Shown: positions 8,498 through 18,297, counted from the stretch's first letter. The stretch is DNA of 64,000 nucleotides from Phycisphaerae bacterium (GCA_016927755.1 JAFGLZ010000115.1:1-64000), one strand, 5' to 3'. Notes: generated from the sequence alone by a model not told the origin. Program-made: numbers and translations.

Positions 8498-10375
8498 TCA
8501 TTCCCGAGCCGCGCGGTCGATGCTCATCTTGATGCGGGCCTGAAGGTCCGAGACGGACCGAGGAGCGCTGGGCGCCCCCAGGACAAGGTCGCCCCACCGA
8601 ACCAGTCGCATACCGTCGCCGGCCTCCACCACGGCATCCACGACCGGCTCACCGTCGGCCTTCGCATCCACGAAGCGAACTCCAAAAAGGCACACCGCCT
8701 CGGTCAGCGACGGCAGGTGGAACTCTCGCTGCGGCCCCCGGTAGAGGTGAACGACAAGAAGGGTCCGGCCGCGCCGCCTCTCGATCGACGTCGTGGGGGC
8801 GATGCCGGCCAGCGTGCCGCCGAGGTAGCGCAGGCAGACGCTCACGCCGCGATCGCTGATCACGAGGGGCCGGACCAAATCGAAGCGATCGGGAATCCGA
8901 GCGTCGTCGAGATGCCCGCCGAGCTCGAACTCGATCCGAAGGCTGCTGGTCTTGAGCGTCTGGTCACGAAGCTTGTCGAGATCGATGTAGCGATTGCCGT
9001 GGTCCGTGGCGAAGACGACGGCGGCCAGCGCGTCTCCGCCGCGCTGGACCCCCGCGAAGAACGCCGAGCAGAATCCGTGATTACCGTTCACGCATCGCAT
9101 CGCCAAGTAGGTCGGCTTGTCGGGCGTCCCCCAGTGGGCGATCAGGTTTCGGTGTTGCTCCCAGAAATCCAGGAAGTTGACCGTGCCGAGCGCGAACCGG
9201 GGATGGAGATACGTCGTGCCGGTTAGGGAGATCCGCGACGCGCGTCGACTCCGATTGCCCAGCCCGTTCGGCATCTCGTCGCCGGCCCTGAAGAAGACCT
9301 CCACCTCCTCGCGCGGCTCGGTGAGCGGCTTGAAGTAGCCGGCAAGCTCCGCCGGCCCGCGGTACGGATGCCGCCACCGGTCGATGTCCGGACCCAACGT
9401 GCCCGGCGGAAGAAGCTCGACCGCCTCGCCGAAGGCCCGCTGGATCAGCTCCACGTAACCGGGACCGACCAGATCGCTGTAGGCCCGGCTAAACGGACCG
9501 GCCCACTGTCGCGTCGGTGCGTGAAACCGCCGCGCCAGGTGCGTCCACAGCATGCGGTTGATCTCCATCGCCTTCTCCCGGCGGTCCGGATCGAGGATGT
9601 CCGCCATCATCCTTGAGACGTCCCCCAGGGCGACGCGCGTATAGGTAGGGCTGTTGAACTCGGTGAAGGAGCCGAGCCGCGTCGTGTAGGCGTACCACTT
9701 GTCGAAGAGCCACCGCCCGTGGGCCAGAATCCTGGGATCGTCCAGACGCTCCCCCGCCACAAGCGTCACGTAACTGCTCATCGCGGCGATATTCGTATAT
9801 CCCATGTGGAGCGGGCGGCGACGAATGCATTCGCACGCCATGCGGATGGAGGCACGAACGGCGCTCCTCAGGTCCGGCGGCAACTGGGCGTCATGATGAA
9901 TGATGATGTAGAGCAGCTCCTTGCCGATGAAGGCCGCCCAGTTGAAGTCCGGCATGAACATCTTGCCGAGGGGTTCTTCGGCGTAGTACGGCCACAGGCC
10001 GTAGGTCAGGCTCCAGCGGTTCGTGTCCTGAAGCGAGAGGACCCTCCGGATGATGTCGCACGCGCGAGCGCGGTGCTCCGGATCGTTGGCCTCCAGCAGC
10101 TCGCACGCGTAGCCGATCGAGTCGCGCGTCGGGTGCGCGGGTCGGCCCTGGATCTTGGTGTAGTCGCTCTCTCGCACACGGCCGGTGACGGTCAACCTGG
10201 CCTTGGGATCGTACGCGCAGGCCGCCGCATTGAGGTGTTTCAGCAGCGCCTGCCTATTCGCGCCTTGAAGATACTCGGTCTCACCCATGCTCGGCGCTGA
10301 GGCGACGAGGCAGAACGCCAGAGCGAATCCAGAACCTGACCGGACTGACGATGAGGTATGATGGGGACGATCCAT
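8498..10375 (-). CDS. Secreted heparinase/polysaccharide-lyase-like protein
   Basis: A 625-residue protein with an N-terminal signal-peptide-like segment ('GSGFALAFCLVASAPSMGE'). A helical toroid-like first half (about residues 40-350) has repeated helix pairs and aromatic/His clusters such as 'DFNWAAFIGKELLYIIIHHD' and 'GSFTEFNSPTYTRVALGD'. A beta-rich second half follows. This resembles the (alpha/alpha)6 plus beta-sandwich plan of heparinase II/III-like proteins, but no diagnostic catalytic motif was pinned down. It is probably a periplasmic polysaccharide-acting enzyme. The gene is convergent with dinG, ending 35 bases away. ATG 10375 is the only start that gives a full signal peptide. 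Confidence 0.6.
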   Translation of the reverse strand: MDRPHHTSSSVRSGSGFALAFCLVASAPSMGETEYLQGANRQALLKHLNAAACAYDPKARLTVTGRVRESDYTKIQGRPAHPTRDSIGYACELLEANDPEHRARACDIIRRVLSLQDTNRWSLTYGLWPYYAEEPLGKMFMPDFNWAAFIGKELLYIIIHHDAQLPPDLRSAVRASIRMACECIRRRPLHMGYTNIAAMSSYVTLVAGERLDDPRILAHGRWLFDKWYAYTTRLGSFTEFNSPTYTRVALGDVSRMMADILDPDRREKAMEINRMLWTHLARRFHAPTRQWAGPFSRAYSDLVGPGYVELIQRAFGEAVELLPPGTLGPDIDRWRHPYRGPAELAGYFKPLTEPREEVEVFFRAGDEMPNGLGNRSRRASRISLTGTTYLHPRFALGTVNFLDFWEQHRNLIAHWGTPDKPTYLAMRCVNGNHGFCSAFFAGVQRGGDALAAVVFATDHGNRYIDLDKLRDQTLKTSSLRIEFELGGHLDDARIPDRFDLVRPLVISDRGVSVCLRYLGGTLAGIAPTTSIERRRGRTLLVVHLYRGPQREFHLPSLTEAVCLFGVRFVDAKADGEPVVDAVVEAGDGMRLVRWGDLVLGAPSAPRSVSDLQARIKMSIDRAARE

Positions 10376-10383
10376 GAAACTCC

Positions 10384-10512
10384 CTGGAAGGCGCGAACCA
10401 GCACATTCGCGGCTACTGCTCTTTCAACGATGATGACACATATCCGCCGACATGGGAAGGCGCCACATCGGATGACATCTCCGACTTGACCCGGAGCGCG
10501 GAATTGCTAACG
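10384..10512 (+). pseudogene. Possible remnant of a pseudopilin gene
   Basis: An in-frame stretch reads 'LEGANQHIRGYCSFNDDDTY' followed by PPTWEG. This resembles the region just after the leader helix in planctomycete prepilin-type proteins (a C-x-N-x2-I-x2...-Y-x2-D-x3-YPP pattern). A stop codon lies immediately upstream, and no leader peptide or C-terminus is present, so only about 40 codons survive. The match is by eye and could be chance. Confidence 0.3.
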
Positions 10513-10520
10513 TCGCACCC

Positions 10521-11000
10521 GTGGCCGAGTCATTCAAAACACGCTTGTGGCGATGGACCATCAACCTCTGGCCGTGCTACCGGGGCACCGGCGCGCGCCT
10601 GACCTACATTGCCTCCGACTGGCGCGAGGTCCGCATCAAGCTGCCCCTGAGCCTTCGGACTCGGAACTACGTCGGGACGATCTACGGAGGCAGCATGTAC
10701 GGCGCGATCGATCCGATATACATGCTCATGCTGATCAAGACATTGGGGCCGGGATACGTGGTATGGGATAAGGCCGCCGCGATCCGCTTCAAGCGTCCCG
10801 GGCGCTCGACGCTCCACGCCCGGTGCGCCGTGGATGACCGTGAGATCGAGACGATCAAGGAGCTGTTGACCCGCCAGTCCTCCATCGACCGCGTCTACGA
10901 GATCACGCTGCGGGACGACAAGGAGAAAATCCACGCCGTGATCGAAAAGACGCTCTACATCCGCCGTCGACAGGACGGTGCGTCCGATAACGCCGACTGA
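10521..11000 (+). CDS. DUF4442 hotdog-fold thioesterase-like protein
   Basis: A 159-residue protein resembling DUF4442 members, which are related to PaaI-type hotdog thioesterases. The family-like blocks 'NYVGTIYGGSMYGAIDP' and 'WDKAAAIRFKRPGRSTLHA' are present, with conserved glycines where the hotdog helix begins. It would bind or hydrolyse acyl-thioesters in the cytoplasm. GTG 10521 is the first usable start and no clear ribosome binding site precedes it. It is followed by an RNase Z-like gene 60 bases downstream on the same strand. Confidence 0.75.
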   Translation: MAESFKTRLWRWTINLWPCYRGTGARLTYIASDWREVRIKLPLSLRTRNYVGTIYGGSMYGAIDPIYMLMLIKTLGPGYVVWDKAAAIRFKRPGRSTLHARCAVDDREIETIKELLTRQSSIDRVYEITLRDDKEKIHAVIEKTLYIRRRQDGASDNAD

Positions 11001-11060
11001 TCGCGCTCGCCCGTCGGCGACCTCGCGTCAGCCCGCTCCGATCAGTATCATATCGGGGTT

Positions 11061-11957
11061 ATGCCTACGCACATGATCGAGAAACGAATAGGAGACGTCA
11101 GGCTGGTCGGCTTCTCGCTGGCCGGCGAGGAAACCGTCGTCGCCGCTCCCGAGCTGAACGTGTGCTTCGACGTGGGACGTTCCCCGCGGGAGATCATCAG
11201 CGTCGATACGGTCTGCCTGTCGCACGGGCACATGGACCATGCGGCCGGTCTGGCCTACTACTTCTCCCAGCGGAACTTCGTCGGGAACGCCCCGGGCACC
11301 GTCCTCGTCCCGACGCAGTTGGTCAAGCCCATTCGAGACCTCGTCCGCATCTGGGGCGACATCGAAGGCCATCCCTCCCCCGCCAACGTCATCGGCCTGG
11401 AGCCGAACCAGGACCACCGGCTCCGCCGCGACCTGATCGTCCGTACCTTCGCCGCCGATCACGGCGCGCCGGCCCTGGGATTCTGCGTCATCGAGACGCG
11501 GCGGAAGCTCAAGCCGGAACTCGTAACCCTCAGCGGCCCTCAGCTCGTCGAGCTCAAGAAGAAGGGCGCCGAGATCGAGTACGACGTCGAGATCCCCCTC
11601 GTCTGCTATCCGGGCGACACCGCCGACGGGTCGCACTTCGACCTCGAGTACGTGCGGCAGTGCCGCGTCTTGCTGCTGGAATGCACGTTCTTCGAACCCG
11701 ATCACGTTCGCCGGGCACGGCTCGGCAAGCACCTGCACGTCCGCGACCTGAGAGGCCTGCTGAAGCGACTGGCGAACCCCAACATCGTCCTGATGCACCT
11801 GTCCAGACGAACGAGTCTCAAGCAGGCCCGGCGGTATCTGAAGGAGGTCGCCGGCCAGGAAGACCTGTCGCGGCTCAGCTTCCTCATGGAACGTCCGCGG
11901 CGCGAGAGACCCGACCCGCAAGACGAGGTCCCACAGAGCGATCAGCGACCGTCCTGA
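11061..11957 (+). CDS. RNase Z-like metallo-beta-lactamase-fold hydrolase
   Basis: A 298-residue metallo-beta-lactamase-fold protein. The signature 'LSHGHMDHAAG' (HxHxDH) lies near residue 53. Later metal ligands fit 'ADHGAPALGF', 'CYPGDT' and 'LMHLSRR'. The layout (short N-terminus, PGDT block, a late histidine after 'LLLECTF') matches tRNA 3'-processing endonuclease Z relatives. It may mature tRNA 3' ends, but this branch is divergent and could act on another phosphodiester. ATG 11061 is used; ATG 11073 is an alternative. Confidence 0.75.
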   Translation: MPTHMIEKRIGDVRLVGFSLAGEETVVAAPELNVCFDVGRSPREIISVDTVCLSHGHMDHAAGLAYYFSQRNFVGNAPGTVLVPTQLVKPIRDLVRIWGDIEGHPSPANVIGLEPNQDHRLRRDLIVRTFAADHGAPALGFCVIETRRKLKPELVTLSGPQLVELKKKGAEIEYDVEIPLVCYPGDTADGSHFDLEYVRQCRVLLLECTFFEPDHVRRARLGKHLHVRDLRGLLKRLANPNIVLMHLSRRTSLKQARRYLKEVAGQEDLSRLSFLMERPRRERPDPQDEVPQSDQRPS

Positions 11958-12075
11958 ACCACGACCCTTTGAGCCTGACTCCAGGACCGGCTGGCGATCC
12001 GTTCGCCTCAGTGGTATCTTGCCCTAAGCTGCTTTCATGGAAGATTGAACAGTGCGTCAGAAGGAACCTCTATGT

Positions 12076-12155
12076 GGGTGGCCCATGGCTTTAGCCGTGG
12101 CCGGCGCGAATCTCCGATCGAATTCGTGCCGGCCACCTCTCAAGAGGGGCCACCC
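12076..12155. repeat. Cruciform-forming dispersed repeat, copy A
   Basis: GGGTGGCC (12076-12083) pairs with GGCCACCC (12148-12155), and the 15-base arm 12097-12111 pairs with 12122-12136 with one mismatch. Within the left arm, CCATGGC-TTTA-GCCGTGG forms a local hairpin. The core is shared with repeats at 32077 and 49465. The rest of the 300-base gap (11958-12257) shows no gene. Confidence 0.75.
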
Positions 12156-12257
12156 AAGGTTCGCTAGCTGTCCAAGCATTCTTGCAGGCAGCTTAGGATA
12201 GACCGCCGACGCATATCGAACCACAGGCCAAGGCCCAAGCCACGGGAGACACACACC

Positions 12258-12767
12258 ATGGACGTCTTCGAGGCCATCGAGAAGCGTGCAAGCGTTCGGG
12301 CCTTCAAGCCGGGGGACGTACCCGATGAGCACCTGATCAAGATCGTCGACGCGGGGCGACGAGCTCCGAGCGGCTACAACCACCAGCCATGGGAGTTCAT
12401 CGTCGTCACCGATGCCGAGATCCTCGGCCGGCTCGGCCAGATCCAGGAGTGCATCGCCCAGGCCGGCGCCGCCATCGCCGTCGTCGTCACCGAGACGAAG
12501 TACTGGAAAGAGGACGCCGCCGCGGCGATCGAGAACATGCTGCTTGCCGCGACCGCCCTCGGCTACGGATCGCTCTGGGTCGAAGGCTACGTCCTGGCCC
12601 AGGAGCCGCTGGCCAAGAAGATACTCGGCGTGCCCGAAGAGCCGCACCTGATCGCCATCATCCCCATCGGCCTGCCCGCCAAGAAGCCGCGCCAGGCCGT
12701 GAAACGGCAGATCGAGTCGATCATGTTCTGGAATCAATACGGCCAACGACGCGACCAGGCCGACTGA
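12258..12767 (+). CDS. Nitroreductase-family flavoprotein
   Basis: A 169-residue FMN-dependent nitroreductase-like oxidoreductase. The N-terminal FMN phosphate site is visible in 'IEKRASVRAFKPGDV' and 'RRAPSGYNHQPWEFIVV'. The 'AAAAIENMLLAATALGYGSLWVEG' helix region forms the dimer and flavin pocket. The length is typical of the compact subfamily. Substrate is unknown (nitro compounds, quinones or flavin itself). The gene is preceded by a cruciform repeat and converges on the FAD oxidoreductase gene, with only 5 bases between the stop codons. Confidence 0.85.
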   Translation: MDVFEAIEKRASVRAFKPGDVPDEHLIKIVDAGRRAPSGYNHQPWEFIVVTDAEILGRLGQIQECIAQAGAAIAVVVTETKYWKEDAAAAIENMLLAATALGYGSLWVEGYVLAQEPLAKKILGVPEEPHLIAIIPIGLPAKKPRQAVKRQIESIMFWNQYGQRRDQAD

Positions 12768-12772
12768 GACCT

Positions 12773-15538
12773 TCAGCCACCCGTGGCCGCCGGCCCGTAA
12801 AGACGAATCTCGAAGATCCTCGCCGACTTCGATCCCCACGTCTTGAGCACTTCCACGCGGATCCGCCCCGCCGTCACGGGCTCGAAGCGATGGACGCGGT
12901 GACGCCGCGTGTTGTCGGTAACCGTTAGGACCTCCGCCCATCGATCGCCCTCTGCCCGCAGCACGCGATAGCCTCGGACCAGCTCGGCGACCGGCTCGGC
13001 GGGGACATATCGTGCGTTAACGGCGCTGTCGAACGTCAGACGGACCTCGGCGATCCGCCTCGCCTCGCCCAGATCGAGCTCGACCCACTGGCCCAGCGGT
13101 TTGGCCGGATCGGAGGCCCACAGGTGCGTCTCGTCATCGACCGGGCGGCTCACGCCGTCGATGACGTTCTCGGCGACCCAAACGCCCGGTCGCGCGATGG
13201 GCGGCTCGACGGTGAAGGCGTAGTGTCCGCCGGCCGGATGCCAGACGTCGCCGCCCCGGTACGCCCGTTGACACCCCGGCAGCGCCTCTCGCATGAGTTG
13301 GAGCTTCATCCCCTTGGCCGGCGGGAGATGGAACCAGTAGTATCCGCCGGGCTCCGTCCTACAGTCGAACCGGAACGTCACCCAACCTCGATGCCCGGCC
13401 GGGACGTTGGCCGTCGCGGTAGCCAGGTCGTTCTGCTCCGAGAAGTCGTCCTTGCCCGACGCCCGGCGCAGGTGCATCGTCAGTGGAACGGCCTCCCGAC
13501 GCCGTGAGATGACGTATACCTTGATCGCGTCGATGCGATCCGCGCTGACGCGAAACAGCTCGCCCCGCGGGCAGTTCATATCGTGGCTGGGCTCCCCCGA
13601 AATGCCCGGCGCGAGCGTCTCGAACGTCTGAACGCTGGACGCGGTCACCTTGGCCGTCCTCGCCAGGTCATCGGGATCCTCGTTCCGCAGGCCGATCAGG
13701 TACCCGTCGTCCTTGAGCAGCAGTTGCTGGAGTCGGCGGATGTGCGTCTGGCCAACCTGCCGCGGCGAGGCGTCATGTCGGACGCACAGGGCGGCGGCCG
13801 TGCCGACGGCTTGGCCCATCAGCCCGCAGGTTGCCATCACGCGCGTCGTGCCCAACGCGACGTGACTGACGCTGATGTCCCGTCCCGCGAACATCAGATT
13901 GTCCACGTTCTTCGAATACAGGGCGCGGAACGGGATGCCATAAGGCTTGGGGAAGAAGTTGTGGATGGACGGCTTGCCAGGGTCGTAGATGCCCTCCGGA
14001 GGGTGCAGATCGATCGACCAACCTCCATAGGCCACCTGATCGGGGAATGCTCTGGCCGCCAGGATGTCATGCTCGGTCATGATGACGTCGCCGATGAGAC
14101 GCCGTGACTCGCGCTTGCCGCCGACGTGTCCGACCCAATCGAGACGGTAGTTGGCGTACCGGGCCTTGTGCGCCGGGTGGTTCTTGCAGTGGTCCCACAC
14201 GCCGTAGAGCACGCGGAACAGATGGTCGCGAATCTCCTCCGCGTCCCGGATCGTGTCGAGCTGATTCGGATCCCCCACGACCGCGCGGAGGTCGGGCGTG
14301 GGCGTTCCGCCGCCAAACTCGAACCACCAGTGCCCCCCGCTCGGGACGTCATGCCCGCGGAACGGAAGCTTCTCGCAGGAATCGAACCTGACCACCCACG
14401 GCGGCGCCACATAAGGCCACGGGCCGCCGGCGTCTTCGATGTGCCACAGCAAGGAGGTGCCGAGCGTTCGCCGATCGGGACGCTCCGGCGCGATCGCCTC
14501 CTTGAACTCGGCTTGGCCCTCGCGTCCGACGCGATAGACCGCCCCGGCCGAGGCGCCCATCACGCCGTCGCCGGTGCAGTCGATGAAGATCTTGCCCTTC
14601 ACCACGGACTGCTCGCCCGTCACGACATGAACGGTCTCCACCGCGTCGATGTGCCCCTTGCGGGAGCACTTAGCCGTCGTGCCGCGCGTCAGCAGACAGA
14701 GCGTCAAGTTCGATTCCGCCTGGGCCATCTTTGCCAGGGCCTCCGAGACGGTAGCCTCGCCCCGGGCCAGCTCCATCATCATCTCAACGAGCCCCCCTTC
14801 CCGAGCGTTTGACTGGGCGCCCCCCACCGCCCCCTGGACGGCAACGCGGACCTCGTCGCTGGCATTGCCGCCGAGGACGGGCCGGTCTTGGATGAGGATC
14901 GTCTTGGCGCCGTGCCGCGCCGAGGCGATCGCAGCGCACGAGCCGGCAACACCTCCCCCCACGACGACCACGTCGAATGCTCCGCCGTCTTTGATCGTCG
15001 TGCCGATCCCCGCCAGCTCGCGTCGCGCCTTCTGCAGACCCGGCCGATCGTTCGGCGGCGTGGTGCCGGAATCCGTCGTCAGCACGATGGCGTCGCACCG
15101 ACCGTAGCTGCCGGTCAGGTCATGCAGCACGACCCGATGCCGGCCGGCCGGCAGCTCGAACGCCCCGCCGTTGACCCACCTCCAGTGCGCGTCCTTCTGC
15201 TGACCGAACGTCACCTGTGACAAGTGCGGCCCGACCTTCACCTGAAACCGACCCGGCGAGTAGTCGACCAGCCAATTCCGGCAGCGGACCCAGAGCGTGT
15301 ACCGACCGGCCTGATCGATCATCACGTCCGTATAGGCGTCCTCGACGGGCTGGCAACGCCCGTTGGCCAGCAGGTACGACGATCCCATCTGCTCGATGAA
15401 CTGCCCGTCGGCTACCCATCCGCCCTTCTGCTCGAAGAGCTCGGCCTCGAGCCAGATCGTTCCGCCAGCCGCCAGGGCATGATGCCCCGTAGCAAGCAAC
15501 ACGAACGTAGCGGTCATTTTCGTCGCGGTTGACCTCAT
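12773..15538 (-). CDS. Secreted FAD-dependent oxidoreductase with carbohydrate-binding flanks
   Basis: A 921-residue exported protein. A signal peptide (residues 1-25) leads into an N-terminal beta-sandwich (about 27-165) of the kind attached to sugar-active proteins. An FAD-dependent oxidoreductase core follows, with the Rossmann motif 'VVVVGGGVAGSCAAIASARHG' near residue 188 and later blocks 'FIDCTGDGVMGASAG' and 'NLMFAGRDISVSHVALG'. The C-terminal part (about 790-921) resembles a discoidin/F5-F8 type domain ('AEVRLTFDSAVNARYVP'). This architecture recurs in planctomycete polysaccharide-utilisation regions. ATG 15538 has GGAGG seven bases upstream. A longer frame to 15676 overlaps the divergent gene and is rejected. 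It shares a short divergent promoter region with the CehA-like gene. Confidence 0.85.
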   Translation of the reverse strand: MRSTATKMTATFVLLATGHHALAAGGTIWLEAELFEQKGGWVADGQFIEQMGSSYLLANGRCQPVEDAYTDVMIDQAGRYTLWVRCRNWLVDYSPGRFQVKVGPHLSQVTFGQQKDAHWRWVNGGAFELPAGRHRVVLHDLTGSYGRCDAIVLTTDSGTTPPNDRPGLQKARRELAGIGTTIKDGGAFDVVVVGGGVAGSCAAIASARHGAKTILIQDRPVLGGNASDEVRVAVQGAVGGAQSNAREGGLVEMMMELARGEATVSEALAKMAQAESNLTLCLLTRGTTAKCSRKGHIDAVETVHVVTGEQSVVKGKIFIDCTGDGVMGASAGAVYRVGREGQAEFKEAIAPERPDRRTLGTSLLWHIEDAGGPWPYVAPPWVVRFDSCEKLPFRGHDVPSGGHWWFEFGGGTPTPDLRAVVGDPNQLDTIRDAEEIRDHLFRVLYGVWDHCKNHPAHKARYANYRLDWVGHVGGKRESRRLIGDVIMTEHDILAARAFPDQVAYGGWSIDLHPPEGIYDPGKPSIHNFFPKPYGIPFRALYSKNVDNLMFAGRDISVSHVALGTTRVMATCGLMGQAVGTAAALCVRHDASPRQVGQTHIRRLQQLLLKDDGYLIGLRNEDPDDLARTAKVTASSVQTFETLAPGISGEPSHDMNCPRGELFRVSADRIDAIKVYVISRRREAVPLTMHLRRASGKDDFSEQNDLATATANVPAGHRGWVTFRFDCRTEPGGYYWFHLPPAKGMKLQLMREALPGCQRAYRGGDVWHPAGGHYAFTVEPPIARPGVWVAENVIDGVSRPVDDETHLWASDPAKPLGQWVELDLGEARRIAEVRLTFDSAVNARYVPAEPVAELVRGYRVLRAEGDRWAEVLTVTDNTRRHRVHRFEPVTAGRIRVEVLKTWGSKSARIFEIRLYGPAATGG

Positions 15539-15645
15539 CTCAGCGCCTCCACATCGTCGGCCGATCACAACGGGCTTGACATGCCGCAGCGCTCCGGTTT
15601 TAGGTAATCGTAGCCTGTCACGTCCGGCTCGCAGGAGCGCATGCC

Positions 15646-18201
15646 ATGGCCAAGTTCGTCCCGGTCGACCTATCACGTGTCTACAACACTACCCTAGACA
15701 ACAGGCCCCCGCGTGGCAACAAACGCAAGCCCTGGTCGCCCCTCGTCGAGGACGCCTTGAAGGACCTGCCTCGGGGCCGTGGGCGATTCTGGGGCATCCC
15801 GTTCAAGCTGGGCGCCGAATCACCACGCGCCAAGGCGATGACGCTGCTGCCCGCGGGACGCGAGGATGAGATTCGCATCCCGCTCGGCAAGCGAGCCCGC
15901 TACCTCTGCTTCGCGCATGCCTGCGACTCTCCGAAGATCCCAACGTCGGAGCACCTGGGGCAGACGCTCGCGGAGTACGTCATCGAATACGCCGACGGCC
16001 AGACGCACGCCCAGCCGATCCGGGCCCGGTTCGAGATCAACGGTCTCGGCGTCCCGTGGGGGGGCGACGCCTTCGCCGCCGTCCGAGCAGCCATGCCGCG
16101 CCGCCTCGAGGACACCAAGCTCCAGGAATGGGGCCAGGCCCAGTGCGGCATCCACTTCGACGGGCCGGCGTATCCGTGGATCTACGCGATGAAGAATCCC
16201 CGCCCCGACGAGACGATCGCCGCGGTGATCCTGAGGTCCACGGGCATGCTGACCGTGGGTGTGCTGGGCCTGACCCTCTACAGCGGCACGGCCCACCCGC
16301 TGCGGCACCTGCCTCGCCGCGACTATCGGCTGGTCCTGCCGTCCGGTGAGAAGGTCCTGCCCGAAGCACTGGACGTCTCGATCGACCTGGGCAGCGTGAT
16401 CCAGCTATATGCCCTGCCCGGCATCAACGAGGCCAAGTGGCTCGCCGCCGTCGACGCCGGCTTGGGCGGCAAACCACCTGAGGCAAAGCCGACGAACCAG
16501 TTCTTCGTCGAGGCCGAGGGCGCCCCCGACGCCACGCTCTCGGTGAGAGCCGGCAAGAAGCCCAAACGCGATCTGTCCCTCGGCCAGGCCTTCGAGACCG
16601 GCTCGGCCACGAGCGACGACAAGAAAGTCCGAATCGAGTTGGTCTATCCCCACAAAACGTGGGTGCACGTCAGCGTGACCGACTCGGCGACGAGCCGACC
16701 CGTGCCGACACGCGCGCACTTCCGCGGCAAGCACGGCGAATACCTGCCCCCCTATGGCCACCCGGCCGAAATCAACGACAAGTGGTTCGAGGACGTCGGC
16801 GGCGACCTCAAGCTCGGCGAGATGTCCTATGCCTACGTCCCCGGCCGGTTCCAGACGGAGCTGCCCGTCGGCGAGGTCTACGTGGAATTGAGCAAGGGCT
16901 TCGAGTACCGACCCCTCCGCAAGAAGATCGAGATCAAGCCCGGGCAGCACGAGCTCCATCTTCAGATCGAGCGGTGGACCGACCTGAGCAAGGAGGGCTG
17001 GCGAACCGCCGACACGCACGTCCACTTCCTCTCGCCACAGACCGCGCATCTCGAGGCCCAGTGCGAGGGGCTCAACCTGCTCAATCTCCTGGCCAGTCAG
17101 TGGGGGCGGCTCTTCACGAACGTGGGGGACCTCAGCGGCGAGCTCAACGGCGCCAGCACGGACGAGACGCTCGTCTGGGTCGGCACCGAGAACCGGCACC
17201 ACATCCTCGGCCACATCAGCATGCTGGGCACGCGGGGCGACCCGGTGTTTCCGATGTGCGGCGGCGGGCCGGACGAGGCCGACGTCGGCGACGCGAACTA
17301 TATGACGCTCGCCGAGTGGTCCGATTTGTGCCGGCAGCGCGAGGGGCTCGTGGTCCTGCCGCACTTCCCGTTCCCCCTGATGGAAAACGCGGCGGACCTC
17401 GTGCTGGGCAAGATCGACGCCGTGGAGCTACGCGACTTTATGGGCCTCGTCGCGGCGCGGGGCCTGGACACGTTCGCCGTTCGGGAGTGGTACCGCTATC
17501 TCAACTGTGGCTATCGCGTCGCTGCGGTGGGCGGGACGGACAAGATGTCCGCCGGCATGCCCGTCGGCGGCGTCCGGACGTACGCTCGGATCGATGCGAA
17601 TGAGCCGCTGACGTTCGGCAACTGGGCACGGGCGATCCGATCCGGTCACACCTTCACCACGTCCGGTCCGTTGATCGATCTGACCGTCGATGGCCACCCC
17701 GTGGGCTCGGAGATCCGGATCGGCAACGGCGGGGCGACGCTCGAATGTCAGGCGACTGTTCGATCCGCCCACCCCGTTCACTGCCTGGAGCTGGTCGTCA
17801 ACGGTCAGGTCGTCGCTCGTGAAGCGGACAAGAAGGGCGCCCCGTCGCTATCGCTGCACAAGCACGTCGAGCTGGCGGGCAGCGCATGGATCGCCGCTCG
17901 AGCCCTCAGTAAGCACACCGTGTGGCACTGCTGGCCCATCCACCTGGCCGCGCACACGAGCCCCGTGTACGTCGTCGGCGACGGACGGGAGCTGTTCAGC
18001 CCATCGGACGCGACGTACATGCTGACGCTCATCGACGGCGGGCTGACCTGGGCCGACACCCTAAGCGTTCGTTACGACGCCGAGCGTCACGCCAAGCTCA
18101 AGGCCGTCTTCCAGCAGGCCAAGATGCACCTCGAAGACCGCATGCACGTGCATGACCACGACCACGAGCATGGACACCATTACGGGCATGACCATCGGTA
18201 G
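15646..18201 (+). CDS. CehA/McbA-family PHP-type metallohydrolase with His-rich tail
   Basis: An 851-residue protein. Residues about 1-440 are beta-rich domains without a clear catalytic motif. Near residue 455 the PHP-like metal site begins with 'ADTHVHFLSP', followed by 'WVGTENRHHILGHISMLG', 'VVLPHFPFP' and 'AAVGGTDKMSAGMPVGGVRTY', the usual order for CehA/McbA proteins. The family hydrolyses esters, phosphoesters or carbamates, and the substrate here is unknown. The last 25 residues are a His/Asp-rich tail ('HDHDHEHGHHYGHDHR') that could bind or store metal. AGGAG at 15633-15637 supports ATG 15646. No obvious signal peptide is present. Confidence 0.8.
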   Translation: MAKFVPVDLSRVYNTTLDNRPPRGNKRKPWSPLVEDALKDLPRGRGRFWGIPFKLGAESPRAKAMTLLPAGREDEIRIPLGKRARYLCFAHACDSPKIPTSEHLGQTLAEYVIEYADGQTHAQPIRARFEINGLGVPWGGDAFAAVRAAMPRRLEDTKLQEWGQAQCGIHFDGPAYPWIYAMKNPRPDETIAAVILRSTGMLTVGVLGLTLYSGTAHPLRHLPRRDYRLVLPSGEKVLPEALDVSIDLGSVIQLYALPGINEAKWLAAVDAGLGGKPPEAKPTNQFFVEAEGAPDATLSVRAGKKPKRDLSLGQAFETGSATSDDKKVRIELVYPHKTWVHVSVTDSATSRPVPTRAHFRGKHGEYLPPYGHPAEINDKWFEDVGGDLKLGEMSYAYVPGRFQTELPVGEVYVELSKGFEYRPLRKKIEIKPGQHELHLQIERWTDLSKEGWRTADTHVHFLSPQTAHLEAQCEGLNLLNLLASQWGRLFTNVGDLSGELNGASTDETLVWVGTENRHHILGHISMLGTRGDPVFPMCGGGPDEADVGDANYMTLAEWSDLCRQREGLVVLPHFPFPLMENAADLVLGKIDAVELRDFMGLVAARGLDTFAVREWYRYLNCGYRVAAVGGTDKMSAGMPVGGVRTYARIDANEPLTFGNWARAIRSGHTFTTSGPLIDLTVDGHPVGSEIRIGNGGATLECQATVRSAHPVHCLELVVNGQVVAREADKKGAPSLSLHKHVELAGSAWIAARALSKHTVWHCWPIHLAAHTSPVYVVGDGRELFSPSDATYMLTLIDGGLTWADTLSVRYDAERHAKLKAVFQQAKMHLEDRMHVHDHDHEHGHHYGHDHR

Positions 18202-18297
18202 GGAGAGGGACGAAGTATCCCTCATCGGTCGCGTGGACAAGCGAAGCGACCCCCGAACGGCTTCGCGTTGCGCCGGTCGACCTTGCTCCTCCTACGA

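Noticed and set aside
12076-12155. Rho-independent terminator of the RNase Z-like gene
   Set aside because: The structure is a long bipartite inverted repeat far from the stop and shares its core with other intergenic copies, so a repeat is the better call.
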